Below are positions 16,826 to 25,219 of a stretch of 64,000 nt of DNA, one piece after another. Made by a program: the position numbers and the translations under genes. The stretch is taken from the NCBI RefSeq assembly GCF_900129855.1, contig NZ_LT670819.1, positions 9,052,001-9,116,000 on the forward strand, given 5' to 3'. Positions within the stretch are counted from its first letter, which is position 1, and each line of letters opens with the position of its first letter. The notes under the pieces were generated by a model, which was not told the DNA's origin, ran no database searches, and saw only the letters and a list, made by a program, of their open reading frames with translations. Source of the DNA: Streptomyces sp. 3214.6 (GTDB taxonomy: Bacteria; Actinomycetota; Actinomycetes; Streptomycetales; Streptomycetaceae).

Positions 16826-17310
16826 CCGGCGCCCCGACCACCAGCCGCCCCCAACGGCTGAGCGCACGCGACCTTGAGATCGTCCTCGGGTACTCGCGTG
16901 GGCGAACGACCGCCAGCATCGCCCGGGCTCTCGGCGTTTCGGATGCCTGCGTGAAGTCCCGGACCCAGCGACTGGCCAAGCGCCTCGGCATCATGGGCGG
17001 GCAGCAGGCCGGTCTGGTCCACTACGCGTATCTGCACGGCCATCTCGTGGTCGTCCGGCAGCGGCCCCTGCACCCACTGCCGCCGCGCCTGACCGAGATC
17101 TTGGAGTGCTCCGCGCAGGGCCTCGGATGCAGGGCGACCGCAACCGCGCTCGGCATCAGCCCCGAGACCGTCCGCACCCACCGCAAGCGACTTCACCGGG
17201 CGCTCGGCGTCCACTGCACCGCCCGCGCCGTCGCCGTCGCCTGGGAGGCCGGACTCCTGGATGCCCGCAGCACCTCAGTACTAGCCACCGCGAAAGGCAC
17301 CACCCCGTGA
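16822..17310 (+). CDS. Protein with two LuxR-type HTH domains
   Basis: 162 residues from GTG 16822. Two GerE/LuxR-like DNA-binding units occur: about 10-55 (L-S-A-R-D-L-E-I-V-L-G, I-A-R-A-L-G-V-S-D-A-C-V-K-S-R) and about 90-150 (L-T-E-I-L-E-C-S-A-Q-G, A-L-G-I-S-P-E-T-V-R-T-H). There is no receiver domain, so it probably acts without phosphorylation. Two tandem units could contact two adjacent sites. Confidence 0.75.
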   Translation: MTGAPTTSRPQRLSARDLEIVLGYSRGRTTASIARALGVSDACVKSRTQRLAKRLGIMGGQQAGLVHYAYLHGHLVVVRQRPLHPLPPRLTEILECSAQGLGCRATATALGISPETVRTHRKRLHRALGVHCTARAVAVAWEAGLLDARSTSVLATAKGTTP

Positions 17311-18119
17311 GCCGCGTCTACTTCCACAGCCCCACCCGGGAAGCCGAGCTGAAGGGCTCCGAGCGAGCCTGGATGAGCGGCCTCGTCGAAGACCTCGCCG
17401 TCGGCATGCTCGACCTCGACCACTCGACCCGGCTCGACCGGCTGCTCAGCCTCGTCGGCCCAGGCCACTACGTTGCGGAGCACGCCGCCCGCGTGGGGCC
17501 GGGAATGCCCCTCGCCACCGCGTACCGGCTCGGGTTCCTGAACGACGAGCCGCACCGCACCCCGGTCATGCAACACCGGGGACGTCGCATCGACACCTTC
17601 GAGCTGACCCTCAACACGGCACTGCTCCTCGGCAACGAGCAGGTGCGCCTTGCCGCGCGGCTGCACGGACAGTGCGAACTGCACGCCTGGGTCGACGGCC
17701 CCAACCGGGCCTGGCTCGCCGACGTCATGCAGACCGGCATCGACACCGGTATCTTCCGGCGCGGCCTGCCGTACCGAGACGACCCTGGCAGCGAAGTGAA
17801 GTGGTCGGATCAGGGCTGGGACGACGTGATCGCCCTGCTCCGCGAACGGGACGACGAACCCGTCGTCACCTCGTTCTCCATCACCGACCAGTTCCCCAAC
17901 TCGGGACCCGACGGGTACGACGGCGACTGGTATGACCTGGAGGCCACCGAGCGGTGGCGCATTGGCATGGAGTGGCTCCGCCAGTCGCCCGCCAGGCTCG
18001 AACTCGCGCCCGGCCAGGAGTTGTACCGGTTTGGGCCCGGACTGAGCATCCTCGACATCTTCGCCCCGGACTGGGAAGAGCGCCTCGACCGGGCGCTGGC
18101 GCGCGAGGAGGACCGGTGA
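17307..18119 (+). CDS. Hypothetical protein
   Basis: 270 residues from GTG 17307 (GTGA overlap). An N-terminal S-R-V-Y-F-H-S-P-T is followed by helical regions, W-x-D-G, and a C-terminal W-Y-D-L-E-A-T. The fold looks globular and soluble. It recurs in actinophage arms; no motif identifies a reaction. Confidence 0.65.
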   Translation: MSRVYFHSPTREAELKGSERAWMSGLVEDLAVGMLDLDHSTRLDRLLSLVGPGHYVAEHAARVGPGMPLATAYRLGFLNDEPHRTPVMQHRGRRIDTFELTLNTALLLGNEQVRLAARLHGQCELHAWVDGPNRAWLADVMQTGIDTGIFRRGLPYRDDPGSEVKWSDQGWDDVIALLRERDDEPVVTSFSITDQFPNSGPDGYDGDWYDLEATERWRIGMEWLRQSPARLELAPGQELYRFGPGLSILDIFAPDWEERLDRALAREEDR

Positions 18120-18598
18120 CCTGCGAGTTGTCGATCTGGCCGTGGAAGTGCCCGTTCTGCGTCGGCGGGATCGAGCCCAGCGAGGACGGCCAGGGCCGCG
18201 AACGCTGCATCCACTGCTCGGGCACCGGCCTCACCGACCAGCCCTGCGGGCCCGCCGAACGAGCACCCCGGCCGCCGGGCGTGATGCGCACTCCGTGCGC
18301 CGACTGCGCCTTCCGGAAAGGCTCGCCCGAGTTGGAGGCCAACGGCGTGCAGCTGCCCGACGACGAGCCGTTCTTCTGCCACCAGGGCCTGCCCATCTCC
18401 GCGTTCGGCGCCTACACCCCGACCGCCATGTTCCGCGGTCTGCCCCTCGGAGCCATGGTGTGCGCCGGCTGGTGGGCGTTCAAGACCGGCGAGGCCCTGC
18501 CGGAGAAGCCGTACCGCGAAGTCCCCGTCACCGAGGACGAAGTGGAGAAGCGCTGGGGCCGCGCCGGGAAGAACGACCAGGAAGGAACGACACCGTGA
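18116..18598 (+). CDS. Zinc-ribbon protein
   Basis: 160 residues from GTG 18116. The N-terminus has C-P-F-C and C-I-H-C-S-G-T-G-L about 22 residues apart, a DnaJ-like zinc ribbon. A second pair C-x2-C-x16 and F-F-C-H lies in the middle. It may be an accessory nucleic-acid binder. Coupled to 17307 and 18595. Confidence 0.65.
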   Translation: MTCELSIWPWKCPFCVGGIEPSEDGQGRERCIHCSGTGLTDQPCGPAERAPRPPGVMRTPCADCAFRKGSPELEANGVQLPDDEPFFCHQGLPISAFGAYTPTAMFRGLPLGAMVCAGWWAFKTGEALPEKPYREVPVTEDEVEKRWGRAGKNDQEGTTP

Positions 18599-18942
18599 CC
18601 ACACACCTGCCGGTCACCGGGTACTGCCCGCTGGGCTGCGGCGAGACCCTCCAGCGCGCCGCCGACGGCACGATCGCCTGCGCCGACGCGGGCTGTGCGC
18701 GGCCCTACGCCATCACAGCCATCTTGCTGGATCGCGAGACCGAGCACATCGTCCAGTTCGACGACGGCTTCACCATCCGGCATCCGCTGCGTGAGCGTCT
18801 CGACGACGCCCTGATGCGGTGCGAGCTGCACAGGTTCTGCGTCAGCCTGCCCGGGCCGCCCCGCGAAGGCTCCGGCCAATACCGGGCCATCCACCGTGGC
18901 CCTAAGGACTGGGTGTTCCAGCGCACCGGAGGCGAGTCGTGA
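18595..18942 (+). CDS. Small zinc-ribbon hypothetical protein
   Basis: 115 residues, GTGA start. Four cysteines (Y-C-P-L-G-C near 10, then A-C-A-D-A-G-C) suit a zinc ribbon; a small beta-rich domain follows. Similar proteins are frequent in Streptomyces phages. Role unknown. Confidence 0.6.
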   Translation: MTTHLPVTGYCPLGCGETLQRAADGTIACADAGCARPYAITAILLDRETEHIVQFDDGFTIRHPLRERLDDALMRCELHRFCVSLPGPPREGSGQYRAIHRGPKDWVFQRTGGES

Positions 18943-19523
18943 ACTACCGCCCATACCCCGACGTCGACCGGGCCCTCGCACAGTTGGAGCGGCACCACGC
19001 GCGCGAGCAGCAGAGCCTCTTCCTGGCCTGGGTCGACGAACACGTGCGCCCCGGTCTTGCTGAGTGGCAGAAGCGCCTCGTCACGGCCGCGGCCAAGCAG
19101 ACCGGGAAGACGGCCATAACCGCGGCGATCGCCGACCAGGCGGTGAAGGCCGGCGAACACGTCCACGTCGCTACCCGTCGCGGAGTGCGATGCGCTGGGG
19201 GAGACGCCGGCTGCGGGCTGCTGCCGCTGCGGCCGGACCGGCCGCTGATCCTGGCCCGCGTGGTGCGCACCTGCCTCGCGGTCCCTTCGCAGTGGAACGC
19301 CTGGACCGTCGACGGCCAGTACCTGTACCTGCGCTACCGCTCCGGCATCGGCACCGTCGACGCCTACGACACCGAAGACAGCGAGCAGTGGACGCAGTTC
19401 CCCGACGGCCGCGTCGCCATCTTCGACACCGGCGAGACGTACGGCGGCGACATGGCCCTCACCGAGTTCTGCGAGCGCGCCGGCCTCCAGCTCGCCGACA
19501 ACGCGGAGGTGACCGGCGAATGA
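18939..19523 (+). CDS. Hypothetical protein with isolated G-K-T motif
   Basis: 194 residues from GTG 18939. Residues about 42-68 read A-A-A-K-Q-T-G-K-T-A-I-T-A-A-I-A-D-Q-A, a P-loop-like strand-loop-helix, but the first glycines of a classic Walker A are missing and no Walker B follows. The C-terminal half is a beta-rich domain with many Asp and Tyr. It may be a remnant of an ATPase fused to another domain, or the likeness may be chance. Confidence 0.55.
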   Translation: MNYRPYPDVDRALAQLERHHAREQQSLFLAWVDEHVRPGLAEWQKRLVTAAAKQTGKTAITAAIADQAVKAGEHVHVATRRGVRCAGGDAGCGLLPLRPDRPLILARVVRTCLAVPSQWNAWTVDGQYLYLRYRSGIGTVDAYDTEDSEQWTQFPDGRVAIFDTGETYGGDMALTEFCERAGLQLADNAEVTGE

Positions 19524-19759
19524 TCAAGGCACTTCTTCGGGAGTCGGCTGGTCAGGCGGTTGTCGTGCTTGGCCTGTCCGGCGAGAACATGGCGCGCCTC
19601 ATGGCTGATGAGCCGATCGTGGTCCAGGTCGCCGAGCTCGGCCTGCCACCGATGAAGATCCTGCTCATGGGCGGCCGCACCGAGGAGGTCATGGCCGCAC
19701 AGCTCAAAGAGAGGTTCGGGACGCCGAAGCGAGCCATCCGGCAGGAGCCGGAGCGGTGA
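19520..19759 (+). CDS. Small hypothetical protein
   Basis: 79 residues, ATG overlapping the previous stop. Alternating strands and helices with no cysteines. Its sequence (I-V-V-Q-V-A-E-L-G-L-P, V-M-A-A-Q-L-K-E-R-F-G) fits a small alpha/beta fold. Function unknown. Confidence 0.6.
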   Translation: MIKALLRESAGQAVVVLGLSGENMARLMADEPIVVQVAELGLPPMKILLMGGRTEEVMAAQLKERFGTPKRAIRQEPER

Positions 19760-20394
19760 CCGCGCCGATGCCGCGGCCGCCGGGCCCGTGGCGTGCGCTG
19801 GCCCGAGACGCCATCCTCACACCGCAGGAGGCCGCCGCCCGGGACGCCGCACTGGCGGAACTCCAAGACAAAGACGTCACTGCGCCCGCCGTCCCCGCGG
19901 TTTCCGAGACACCTCCACACCAGCGGCTGACCAGCATCCAGTCGCTCGCCGACCGCGCCGGATGGAGAGTCACCTTCCTGCGGACCGCAGAGCGGGCGCG
20001 CATCGAAGCGTTCCACCCGGACGGGGCCGCCGTCATGGCCACCGCCGTGCCGGATCGCTCGGTCCACGCCTACGTCCTTCATCCGGCCGGGAACCGCACA
20101 CCGCGCTGGCTGGCAACCACGCCTTCGGCCGCCGAACACTTCCTCGAGCACCTGAGACTGCCGCAGGATGCAGCCCGCCGCAGACCGGATTCCAAGTGTC
20201 GGTGCAAGAAGGACGGGCGCTATCCCACGCAGGCCTGGGCGCAGCGAGCTCTCACCAACATCCTGATCAACAAGGATCTTCGTCAGGGGCGGCGGGCCAC
20301 TGAACGGCGCGTCTACCGCTGCCCCGCCGACGACCGGGTCTGGCACATCACCAGCCGCCGCGCCTGGCACCCCGACAACAGGAGCCCGCGGTGA
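19756..20394 (+). CDS. Hypothetical protein with Cys/Arg-rich C-terminus
   Basis: 212 residues. The last 80 residues contain C-R-C-K-K-D-G-R-Y and R-V-Y-R-C-P-A-D-D-R-V-W-H, probably a zinc-binding basic module. The first half is a globular alpha/beta domain. Coupled on both sides. Confidence 0.6.
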   Translation: MTAPMPRPPGPWRALARDAILTPQEAAARDAALAELQDKDVTAPAVPAVSETPPHQRLTSIQSLADRAGWRVTFLRTAERARIEAFHPDGAAVMATAVPDRSVHAYVLHPAGNRTPRWLATTPSAAEHFLEHLRLPQDAARRRPDSKCRCKKDGRYPTQAWAQRALTNILINKDLRQGRRATERRVYRCPADDRVWHITSRRAWHPDNRSPR

Positions 20395-20960
20395 GCGCCC
20401 CGCTGCGCCGGCCTCAGCGCAAGCTCACGGACGCCGAGCGCAAGGTCATCGCTGGCGTCCAGTCGCTGTGCATGCACCGCATGCTTCACCTCGGCCTGGT
20501 CGACCCGGTACCCAACCCCTCACCGATGAGCGAGGAACAGGGCGCGTGGGTGCGCGAGCACGTGTGGACCGAGGCCTTCCACCACATCGACCGCGGCTAC
20601 GCCTGGGGCTTCTGGCGCTGGTCGATGTGCGAGCGGGGCACGTGCTGGAACTGCCTTGCCGGGCGCTGCGAGTGGTGCATGCACCGGCAGAAGGGCCGCC
20701 CCGACGTCTGCGACAACATCGACTGGGTTCACGACCACCGGGGCGACACCGTTGCCCGGCTCATCCTCCGCCCGGGCGGCGAACCCTGCGTGTGGTGGTG
20801 CCGCTGCCCTTGCTCCAAGACCGGACCGGCACCCGCCCGCCCCGAACGCCGCCGCGCCGAGCCGGAGCCCCCAGCCGCCGCCGAGCAACCAGCACCGCGC
20901 CGCACGCCGCCCCCGTCTACCGCCCCGGCCCTCTTCGACCTGGAGCTGATATCCGAGTGA
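20391..20960 (+). CDS. Hypothetical protein with several CxxC knuckles
   Basis: 189 residues from GTG 20391. Contains C-W-N-C, C-E-W-C and C-R-C-P-C, enough for two zinc sites, plus a proline-rich tail. W and H residues around the knuckles resemble a treble-clef layout. Role unknown. Confidence 0.6.
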   Translation: MSAPLRRPQRKLTDAERKVIAGVQSLCMHRMLHLGLVDPVPNPSPMSEEQGAWVREHVWTEAFHHIDRGYAWGFWRWSMCERGTCWNCLAGRCEWCMHRQKGRPDVCDNIDWVHDHRGDTVARLILRPGGEPCVWWCRCPCSKTGPAPARPERRRAEPEPPAAAEQPAPRRTPPPSTAPALFDLELISE

Positions 20961-21178
20961 CCGCACCCCTTCAGGTCCGGCCCGCGACCTTCCCGCCCGT
21001 CGGCTTCAGCACGGCCCCGTCCGGCCGCGCCTGGAGCGCCTCGTGCCAGCCCTGCGGCAGCAGCGGTGTGCCGATGCTCATCGCGCGCTCATCGATCCTC
21101 GACCGCCCGGGGTGGCAGGCCTGCATGACGGCCGCCCACGCCCACATCGCCCAGCACAAGCAAGGAGGCCGACTGTGA
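20957..21178 (+). CDS. Small hypothetical protein
   Basis: 73 residues, GTGA overlap. One C-Q-P-C-G pair and a helix with W-Q-A-C. It ends at AAGGAGG, the ribosome site of the next gene. Confidence 0.55.
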   Translation: MTAPLQVRPATFPPVGFSTAPSGRAWSASCQPCGSSGVPMLIARSSILDRPGWQACMTAAHAHIAQHKQGGRL

Positions 21179-22296
21179 CTGACCAGACCGCCGTCGACCG
21201 CGTCCCGATCGCTCGCTCCGTCCGCTACGCCGTCCGCGGGCTGCCGGAACTCCCGTACCAGTACGGGCCCGGCACCCTTGTGCCGTCCGAGATCACCCTG
21301 ACCTACAGGGCCGCCCCTGATAGCCAGCTTGGCCGTGTGCACGCCTATGTGGCCGGTCGGATCCACGTGGACGGGCACGCGATCCCGCACATCGAGCCGT
21401 ACGGGCAGCACTGCGATGAGGGGCTGGGCAGCTGGCCGGAGTGGCTGGCGGAGGAGGCGCGTCTGCACGACCCGGACGCCGCGACTGTGCGGGTGCCCGC
21501 CACCGACCAGACGGCGCTATCTGCTCAGTTCGACGGCCAGAGCTGCCCCCACTGCCCCGACGGGCACCAGAGCCCGACCGGAGGTAGCCAGCCCTGGAGC
21601 GCCTGGGTGGCCGCCGAACGCGACGGTGACGGGCAGCCCGTGCAGATCACCGTGGCTCGCTCGGCAGGCGCGCACGTTGCCGAGTCCGACGCGCAGTGGG
21701 TGCGGGAGCGCTTGAATTCACCTGCCGAAGCATCAGCGCTCACCGCCAAGCTGAAGCGGGTGCGAGATCTGCACCGTGAGACGTGCATTCTGGCGCGCGG
21801 CGAGGTAGGGCGGACCGCGTTCCGATGCAGCATGTGCGAGGCGCTGGACGCGCCCGCCAACCTGGTGCTGCCCGAGCCCGCAGACCGGACGGCCGAATGG
21901 CGCGCGGCTGCCGAGTTCGTGGAGGCGATGAACGAGGGCTGTGGCAAGACAGCCTGCGATGCGTGCACCACCCGCGAGGACGTCGCCGACGCGCTACGCG
22001 ACACCGGCCGCCGCCTGGCTGCCGAGTCTGCTGCCGTCGTGCCGGGTCGGGCGGACGACGAGACGCGGGGCGAAACGGACTCCGAAGACGAAGCGCTGCG
22101 CGCGAAGGTGGACGAGGCCACCGCCACGCTGCGCCGCGTCCGCGCCCTGACCAAGGACTGGAGCAGCCGAGTCCTGCCTCACTCTCAGGCGCACCGGCTG
22201 TTGACCGAGGTGCGTGACGCCCTTGCCGGACCCCGGCCCGACGCCGACGCGCCTGCCGGTGGCGGGGCGCAGCAGGAGGAGGCCGACCGTGGCTGA
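21175..22296 (+). CDS. Hypothetical multi-knuckle protein
   Basis: 373 residues from GTG 21175 with a strong AAGGAGG ahead. It has several separate C-x2-C pairs (C-P-H-C, C-S-M-C, C-D-A-C) and helical parts, probably several small domains. The C-terminal 110 residues form a coiled coil. The next gene, RlaP-like, starts inside its last codons. Confidence 0.6.
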   Translation: MTDQTAVDRVPIARSVRYAVRGLPELPYQYGPGTLVPSEITLTYRAAPDSQLGRVHAYVAGRIHVDGHAIPHIEPYGQHCDEGLGSWPEWLAEEARLHDPDAATVRVPATDQTALSAQFDGQSCPHCPDGHQSPTGGSQPWSAWVAAERDGDGQPVQITVARSAGAHVAESDAQWVRERLNSPAEASALTAKLKRVRDLHRETCILARGEVGRTAFRCSMCEALDAPANLVLPEPADRTAEWRAAAEFVEAMNEGCGKTACDACTTREDVADALRDTGRRLAAESAAVVPGRADDETRGETDSEDEALRAKVDEATATLRRVRALTKDWSSRVLPHSQAHRLLTEVRDALAGPRPDADAPAGGGAQQEEADRG

Positions 22297-23002
22297 CGCG
22301 CCCTCCGTCCTGCACGTTCTGCTCTCCGGGATCGTCGGCTCGACCGCGTACGGGCTCGACCGGCCCGGTTCCGACGTGGACCGGCTCGGCATCTTCGCCA
22401 CGCCCACCGAGCAGCTGCACGGCCTCCACCAGCCCACCGAGTCGTACGTCACCACCAGCCCGGACCGGACCCTGCACGAGGCCGCGAAGTGGTGCCGACT
22501 CGCCCTCGGCGGCAACCCCACCGTCATGGAGCTCGTCTGGCTGCCTGGCGAGCTCTACGAGGTCCGCGCACCCCTGGGCAACGAGCTGATCGGCCTACGG
22601 AGCGCCTTCCTGTCGGCGAAGCGAGTTCGGGACGCCTACCTCGGCTACGCCACCCAGCAGTTCCGGCGACTGGAGACCCGCGGCGACGGCTCGTTCTCCG
22701 CCGACACCCGCAAACGCACCGCCAAGCACGCCCGGCACCTGAAACGGCTCTGCCACCAGGGCCTGGAGCTGTACACCACCGGCCGGCTCACCATCCGCGT
22801 CGAAGACCCGCAGGAATACCACGACTTCGGCGAACGGGTCGCCGCCGACTCCGCAGCCGCGCACCCGCTGCTGGCCGAGTATGAGGCCGCCTTCGACGAA
22901 AACCGCTCGGTGCTCCCCGACCGGCCCGACGAGGCCGCCGTCGAAGCATGGCTGCGCCGTGTTCGCGCCCACTTCTACGAGCCGCCGGTGGTCAAGCCGT
23001 GA
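22289..23002 (+). CDS. RlaP-family nucleotidyltransferase
   Basis: 237 residues from GTG 22289. The N-terminus shows the DNA-polymerase-beta-superfamily signature: G-S-T-A-Y-G-L (17-23) and S-D-V-D with metal ligands D29 and D31. Length and motifs fit the RlaP group (PF10127), implicated in RNA repair systems where it is thought to add nucleotides to RNA ends. It overlaps the upstream gene and lies 0.65 kb before a Thg1-like gene in the same coupled run. Substrate not known; tRNA is the natural inference. Confidence 0.85.
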   Translation: MADAPSVLHVLLSGIVGSTAYGLDRPGSDVDRLGIFATPTEQLHGLHQPTESYVTTSPDRTLHEAAKWCRLALGGNPTVMELVWLPGELYEVRAPLGNELIGLRSAFLSAKRVRDAYLGYATQQFRRLETRGDGSFSADTRKRTAKHARHLKRLCHQGLELYTTGRLTIRVEDPQEYHDFGERVAADSAAAHPLLAEYEAAFDENRSVLPDRPDEAAVEAWLRRVRAHFYEPPVVKP

Positions 23003-23313
23003 GGACACCGCAGCTCGCCAGCCGCGCGTCGGACGGTGAACTGTGCTGCCACTCCCGCACGTTCGCCACCGACCCACCCTGCCCGAGCCCGGCGACCTGG
23101 CACATCGCGTGGCTTCTGGCCCCGCGCGGCAAGTTCTCCCTCGTCTGCGAGGAGCACATGGAGGGGCTCGCGAAGGTCTACGACTACGTCGCCCGCCACC
23201 CCGCCACCATCACGTGCGCCATGCCCAGCGTGGGGTGGCTGAACATGCCAGGGGAGCCGAGCCGCTGCGTCATCGTCCCGATACTCGAACCTCCTGAGAG
23301 AAGACTGCAATGA
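22999..23313 (+). CDS. Hypothetical protein between RNA-repair genes
   Basis: 104 residues, GTGA start. Contains C-C-H-S-R-T-F near residue 18, V-C-E-E-H, and late C residues, possibly a metal site. Coupled to RlaP and to 23310, so it may belong to the same module. Confidence 0.6.
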   Translation: MRTPQLASRASDGELCCHSRTFATDPPCPSPATWHIAWLLAPRGKFSLVCEEHMEGLAKVYDYVARHPATITCAMPSVGWLNMPGEPSRCVIVPILEPPERRLQ

Positions 23314-23645
23314 CCGAACGCCCTGACCTCGTAGAGGCAGCGCTGCACACCTACCTCAGCCGCCAGCTGCTGGCGCGAGAGCTCTTCGCCCAAGATCCGA
23401 TGTACCACGCGCAACTCGAATGGCTGCACCAGATGCTCACGGCGATGGACGAAGCGATGGAAGCCGAGCACGTCCCGACGAACGTCCGAGAGCGCATCGT
23501 TCACCGGACCCTGTACGGCTGCGCGCCCGAAGACGAAGAGGCCATCGCCCGGCTGGCGAGCCGCCAGCAGCTGCACCTCGAGATGGCCCACCTGGCGTCG
23601 CAGTGGCCGCCGGCGCTCCCCGTCCTGGACCCGAAGGAAGCCTAG
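23310..23645 (+). CDS. Helical hypothetical protein
   Basis: 111 residues, ATG overlapping the previous stop. It is all helical with a charged surface and no cysteine cluster. It precedes the Thg1-like gene by two bases, so it may belong to the same unit. Confidence 0.6.
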   Translation: MTERPDLVEAALHTYLSRQLLARELFAQDPMYHAQLEWLHQMLTAMDEAMEAEHVPTNVRERIVHRTLYGCAPEDEEAIARLASRQQLHLEMAHLASQWPPALPVLDPKEA

Positions 23646-23647
23646 CC

Positions 23648-24427
23648 ATGACCGACCGCACCGCCTTGGGCGACCGGATGAAGCGGCACGAGGCCGCCTA
23701 CCGGGCCGTCCTGCCGCGCCGCACCTACACCGTGCTCCGGGTCGACGGCCGCGCCTTCCACACCTACCTGCGCGGCGCCGAGAAGCCCTTCGACGAGACC
23801 TTCATGGCCGACATGGACGCCGTCGCCGAAGCCCTCTGCGCGGAGATCACCGGCAGCGACTTCGCGTACACCCAGTCCGACGAGATCAGCGTCCTCGCCA
23901 CCGACTTCGCCAGCGAAGGCACCGAGCCCTGGTTCGGGGGCGTCGTCGCAAAGCAGCTCAGCGCTGCCGCCTCGCTCGCTACCGCGGTCCTCAACGAGCG
24001 CCGGCCCAGCCGCCGCGCCCTGTTCGACGCCCGCGTGTTCACCCTGTCCGACCCGGTCGAGGTCGCTAACTACTTCCTGTGGCGGCAGCGGGACGCGGTC
24101 CGCAACTCGATCAGCATGGCCGCGCAGGCGCACTTCTCCCACCGGCGGCTGGAGGGGGTGTCCACCGGCGGCATGCAGGAGCTGCTCTGGTCCGAGGTCC
24201 GCGTGAACTGGAACGACTACTCCGACGGCTGCAAGCGCGGCCGCGTCACCGTACGGCACACCGGGGAACGGCCTGTCGAGTACTTCGACAAGCGCACCCA
24301 GCAGCCCGTCTCCAGTACCGCGGTCCGGTCCTGGTGGGAAACCTCGGCACCGGCGACGTTCACCACGAAGCCGGACGGGTGGCTGGCCCAGATGATCCCC
24401 GCACTGCCGAGCCTCTCGGGAGTATGA
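23648..24427 (+). CDS. Thg1-like 3'-5' RNA polymerase (tRNA-His guanylyltransferase family)
   Basis: 259 residues. Seen: R-V-D-G-R-A-F-H (D33, G34) and Q-S-D-E-I-S (D78, E79), the metal-binding catalytic residues of Thg1 and Thg1-like proteins, plus a conserved W-R-Q-R-D-A-V-R-N-S-I block at about 146-156. Known: the family adds nucleotides in the 3'-to-5' direction to tRNA 5' ends; bacterial members are usually repair enzymes rather than tRNA-His maturases, because bacteria encode G-1 in the gene. Being in a phage next to RlaP favours tRNA repair. Start ATG 23648 sits two bases after the preceding stop. Confidence 0.9.
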   Translation: MTDRTALGDRMKRHEAAYRAVLPRRTYTVLRVDGRAFHTYLRGAEKPFDETFMADMDAVAEALCAEITGSDFAYTQSDEISVLATDFASEGTEPWFGGVVAKQLSAAASLATAVLNERRPSRRALFDARVFTLSDPVEVANYFLWRQRDAVRNSISMAAQAHFSHRRLEGVSTGGMQELLWSEVRVNWNDYSDGCKRGRVTVRHTGERPVEYFDKRTQQPVSSTAVRSWWETSAPATFTTKPDGWLAQMIPALPSLSGV

Positions 24428-24431
24428 CCCC

Positions 24432-24851
24432 ATGGACGACTTGGTGCAGTGGTTGCGCGCCCAGCTCGACGAGGACGACCGGATCGCGCGGGCGGCGGCC
24501 GAGGAACTGGAAGGGTTGGAGCTCGGCGGCGAGTGGTGGTACGACGGCCAGTATGTCGAGACGGTCCGCGAGCACACGATGGTCGCGGTGGGGTCGCAGG
24601 ATTTCATGGACCCGGCGACCGGGAGACACATCGCGGAGTGGGATCCGGCTCGGGTGCTGCGCGAGATCGACGCCAAGCGGCAGCTCGTGTGCGCCTACGA
24701 GGAGGCCGTCTCCGCGTTCAACGACTCAGGCCCAGCCCTGACGTCCTACGACCGGCTGACCGGCTCCGTGAGTTCCCTGCGCCGCGCGATCGAGCTGCTC
24801 GCCCTGCCCTACGCGGACCGGCCCGGGTACCGGGAGGAGTGGCGCCCGTGA
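24432..24851 (+). CDS. Hypothetical protein
   Basis: 139 residues, ATG 24432. N-terminal acidic coil (L-V-Q-W-L-R-A-Q-L-D-E-D-D-R-I-A-R-A-A), then W-W-Y and helical regions. It resembles the DUF6221-like small helical proteins of Streptomyces phages in layout only. Unknown role. Confidence 0.6.
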   Translation: MDDLVQWLRAQLDEDDRIARAAAEELEGLELGGEWWYDGQYVETVREHTMVAVGSQDFMDPATGRHIAEWDPARVLREIDAKRQLVCAYEEAVSAFNDSGPALTSYDRLTGSVSSLRRAIELLALPYADRPGYREEWRP

Positions 24852-25042
24852 TCCGGCGAGAGACGTACTGCAATGGCCGCCTCGTGAAGGAGATCGACCA
24901 GATCAACGTCGGCGGCACCGCCACCAACTTCCGGGACCACTACATCGACGGGCGGCACTGGTGGCTGCTCGACGGCCAAGACGTCACACCCGCGGAAGCC
25001 GAGGCGTTCCGCAGCACGTGGGAAGCCGAGCACTCCGGGTAG
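24848..25042 (+). CDS. Small hypothetical protein
   Basis: 64 residues from GTG 24848, overlapping the previous stop. Beta-strand rich first half (Y-C-N-G-R-L-V-K-E-I) and an acidic C-terminal helix. No family recognised. Confidence 0.6.
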   Translation: MIRRETYCNGRLVKEIDQINVGGTATNFRDHYIDGRHWWLLDGQDVTPAEAEAFRSTWEAEHSG

Positions 25043-25051
25043 AAGACCACC

Positions 25052-25138
25052 ATGAGCATCTCCGAGATCGGTTTCGTCCTCATCGTCGGCATCTTCGTCA
25101 TGGTGCTGCTCCAGGTCATCGGCATCCTGCCGCGCTGA
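25052..25138 (+). CDS. 28-residue membrane peptide
   Basis: ATG 25052 to TGA 25136-25138, in a position where a coupled gene would be expected, nine bases after the previous stop. The product is almost one hydrophobic helix (I-G-F-V-L-I-V-G-I-F-V-M-V-L-L-Q-V-I-G-I-L). Peptides of this size can be regulators or antitoxin-like partners in membranes, but nothing here proves translation. Confidence 0.5.
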   Translation: MSISEIGFVLIVGIFVMVLLQVIGILPR

Positions 25139-25169
25139 GCGGCACGGTCGGCGTCGCGCGCTTCCCACC

Positions 25170-25205
25170 ACGGCCCGGGACGCCACCACGGCGTTCCCGG
25201 GCCGT
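25170..25205. terminator. Bidirectional hairpin closing the early arm
   Basis: Stem of 15-16 bp (25170-25184 with 25190-25205, one unpaired A) and a five-base loop. It separates the rightward early genes from the leftward gene at 25220-25567, so it can stop both strands. Confidence 0.7.
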
Positions 25206-25219
25206 CGCGCGCCACGCGG

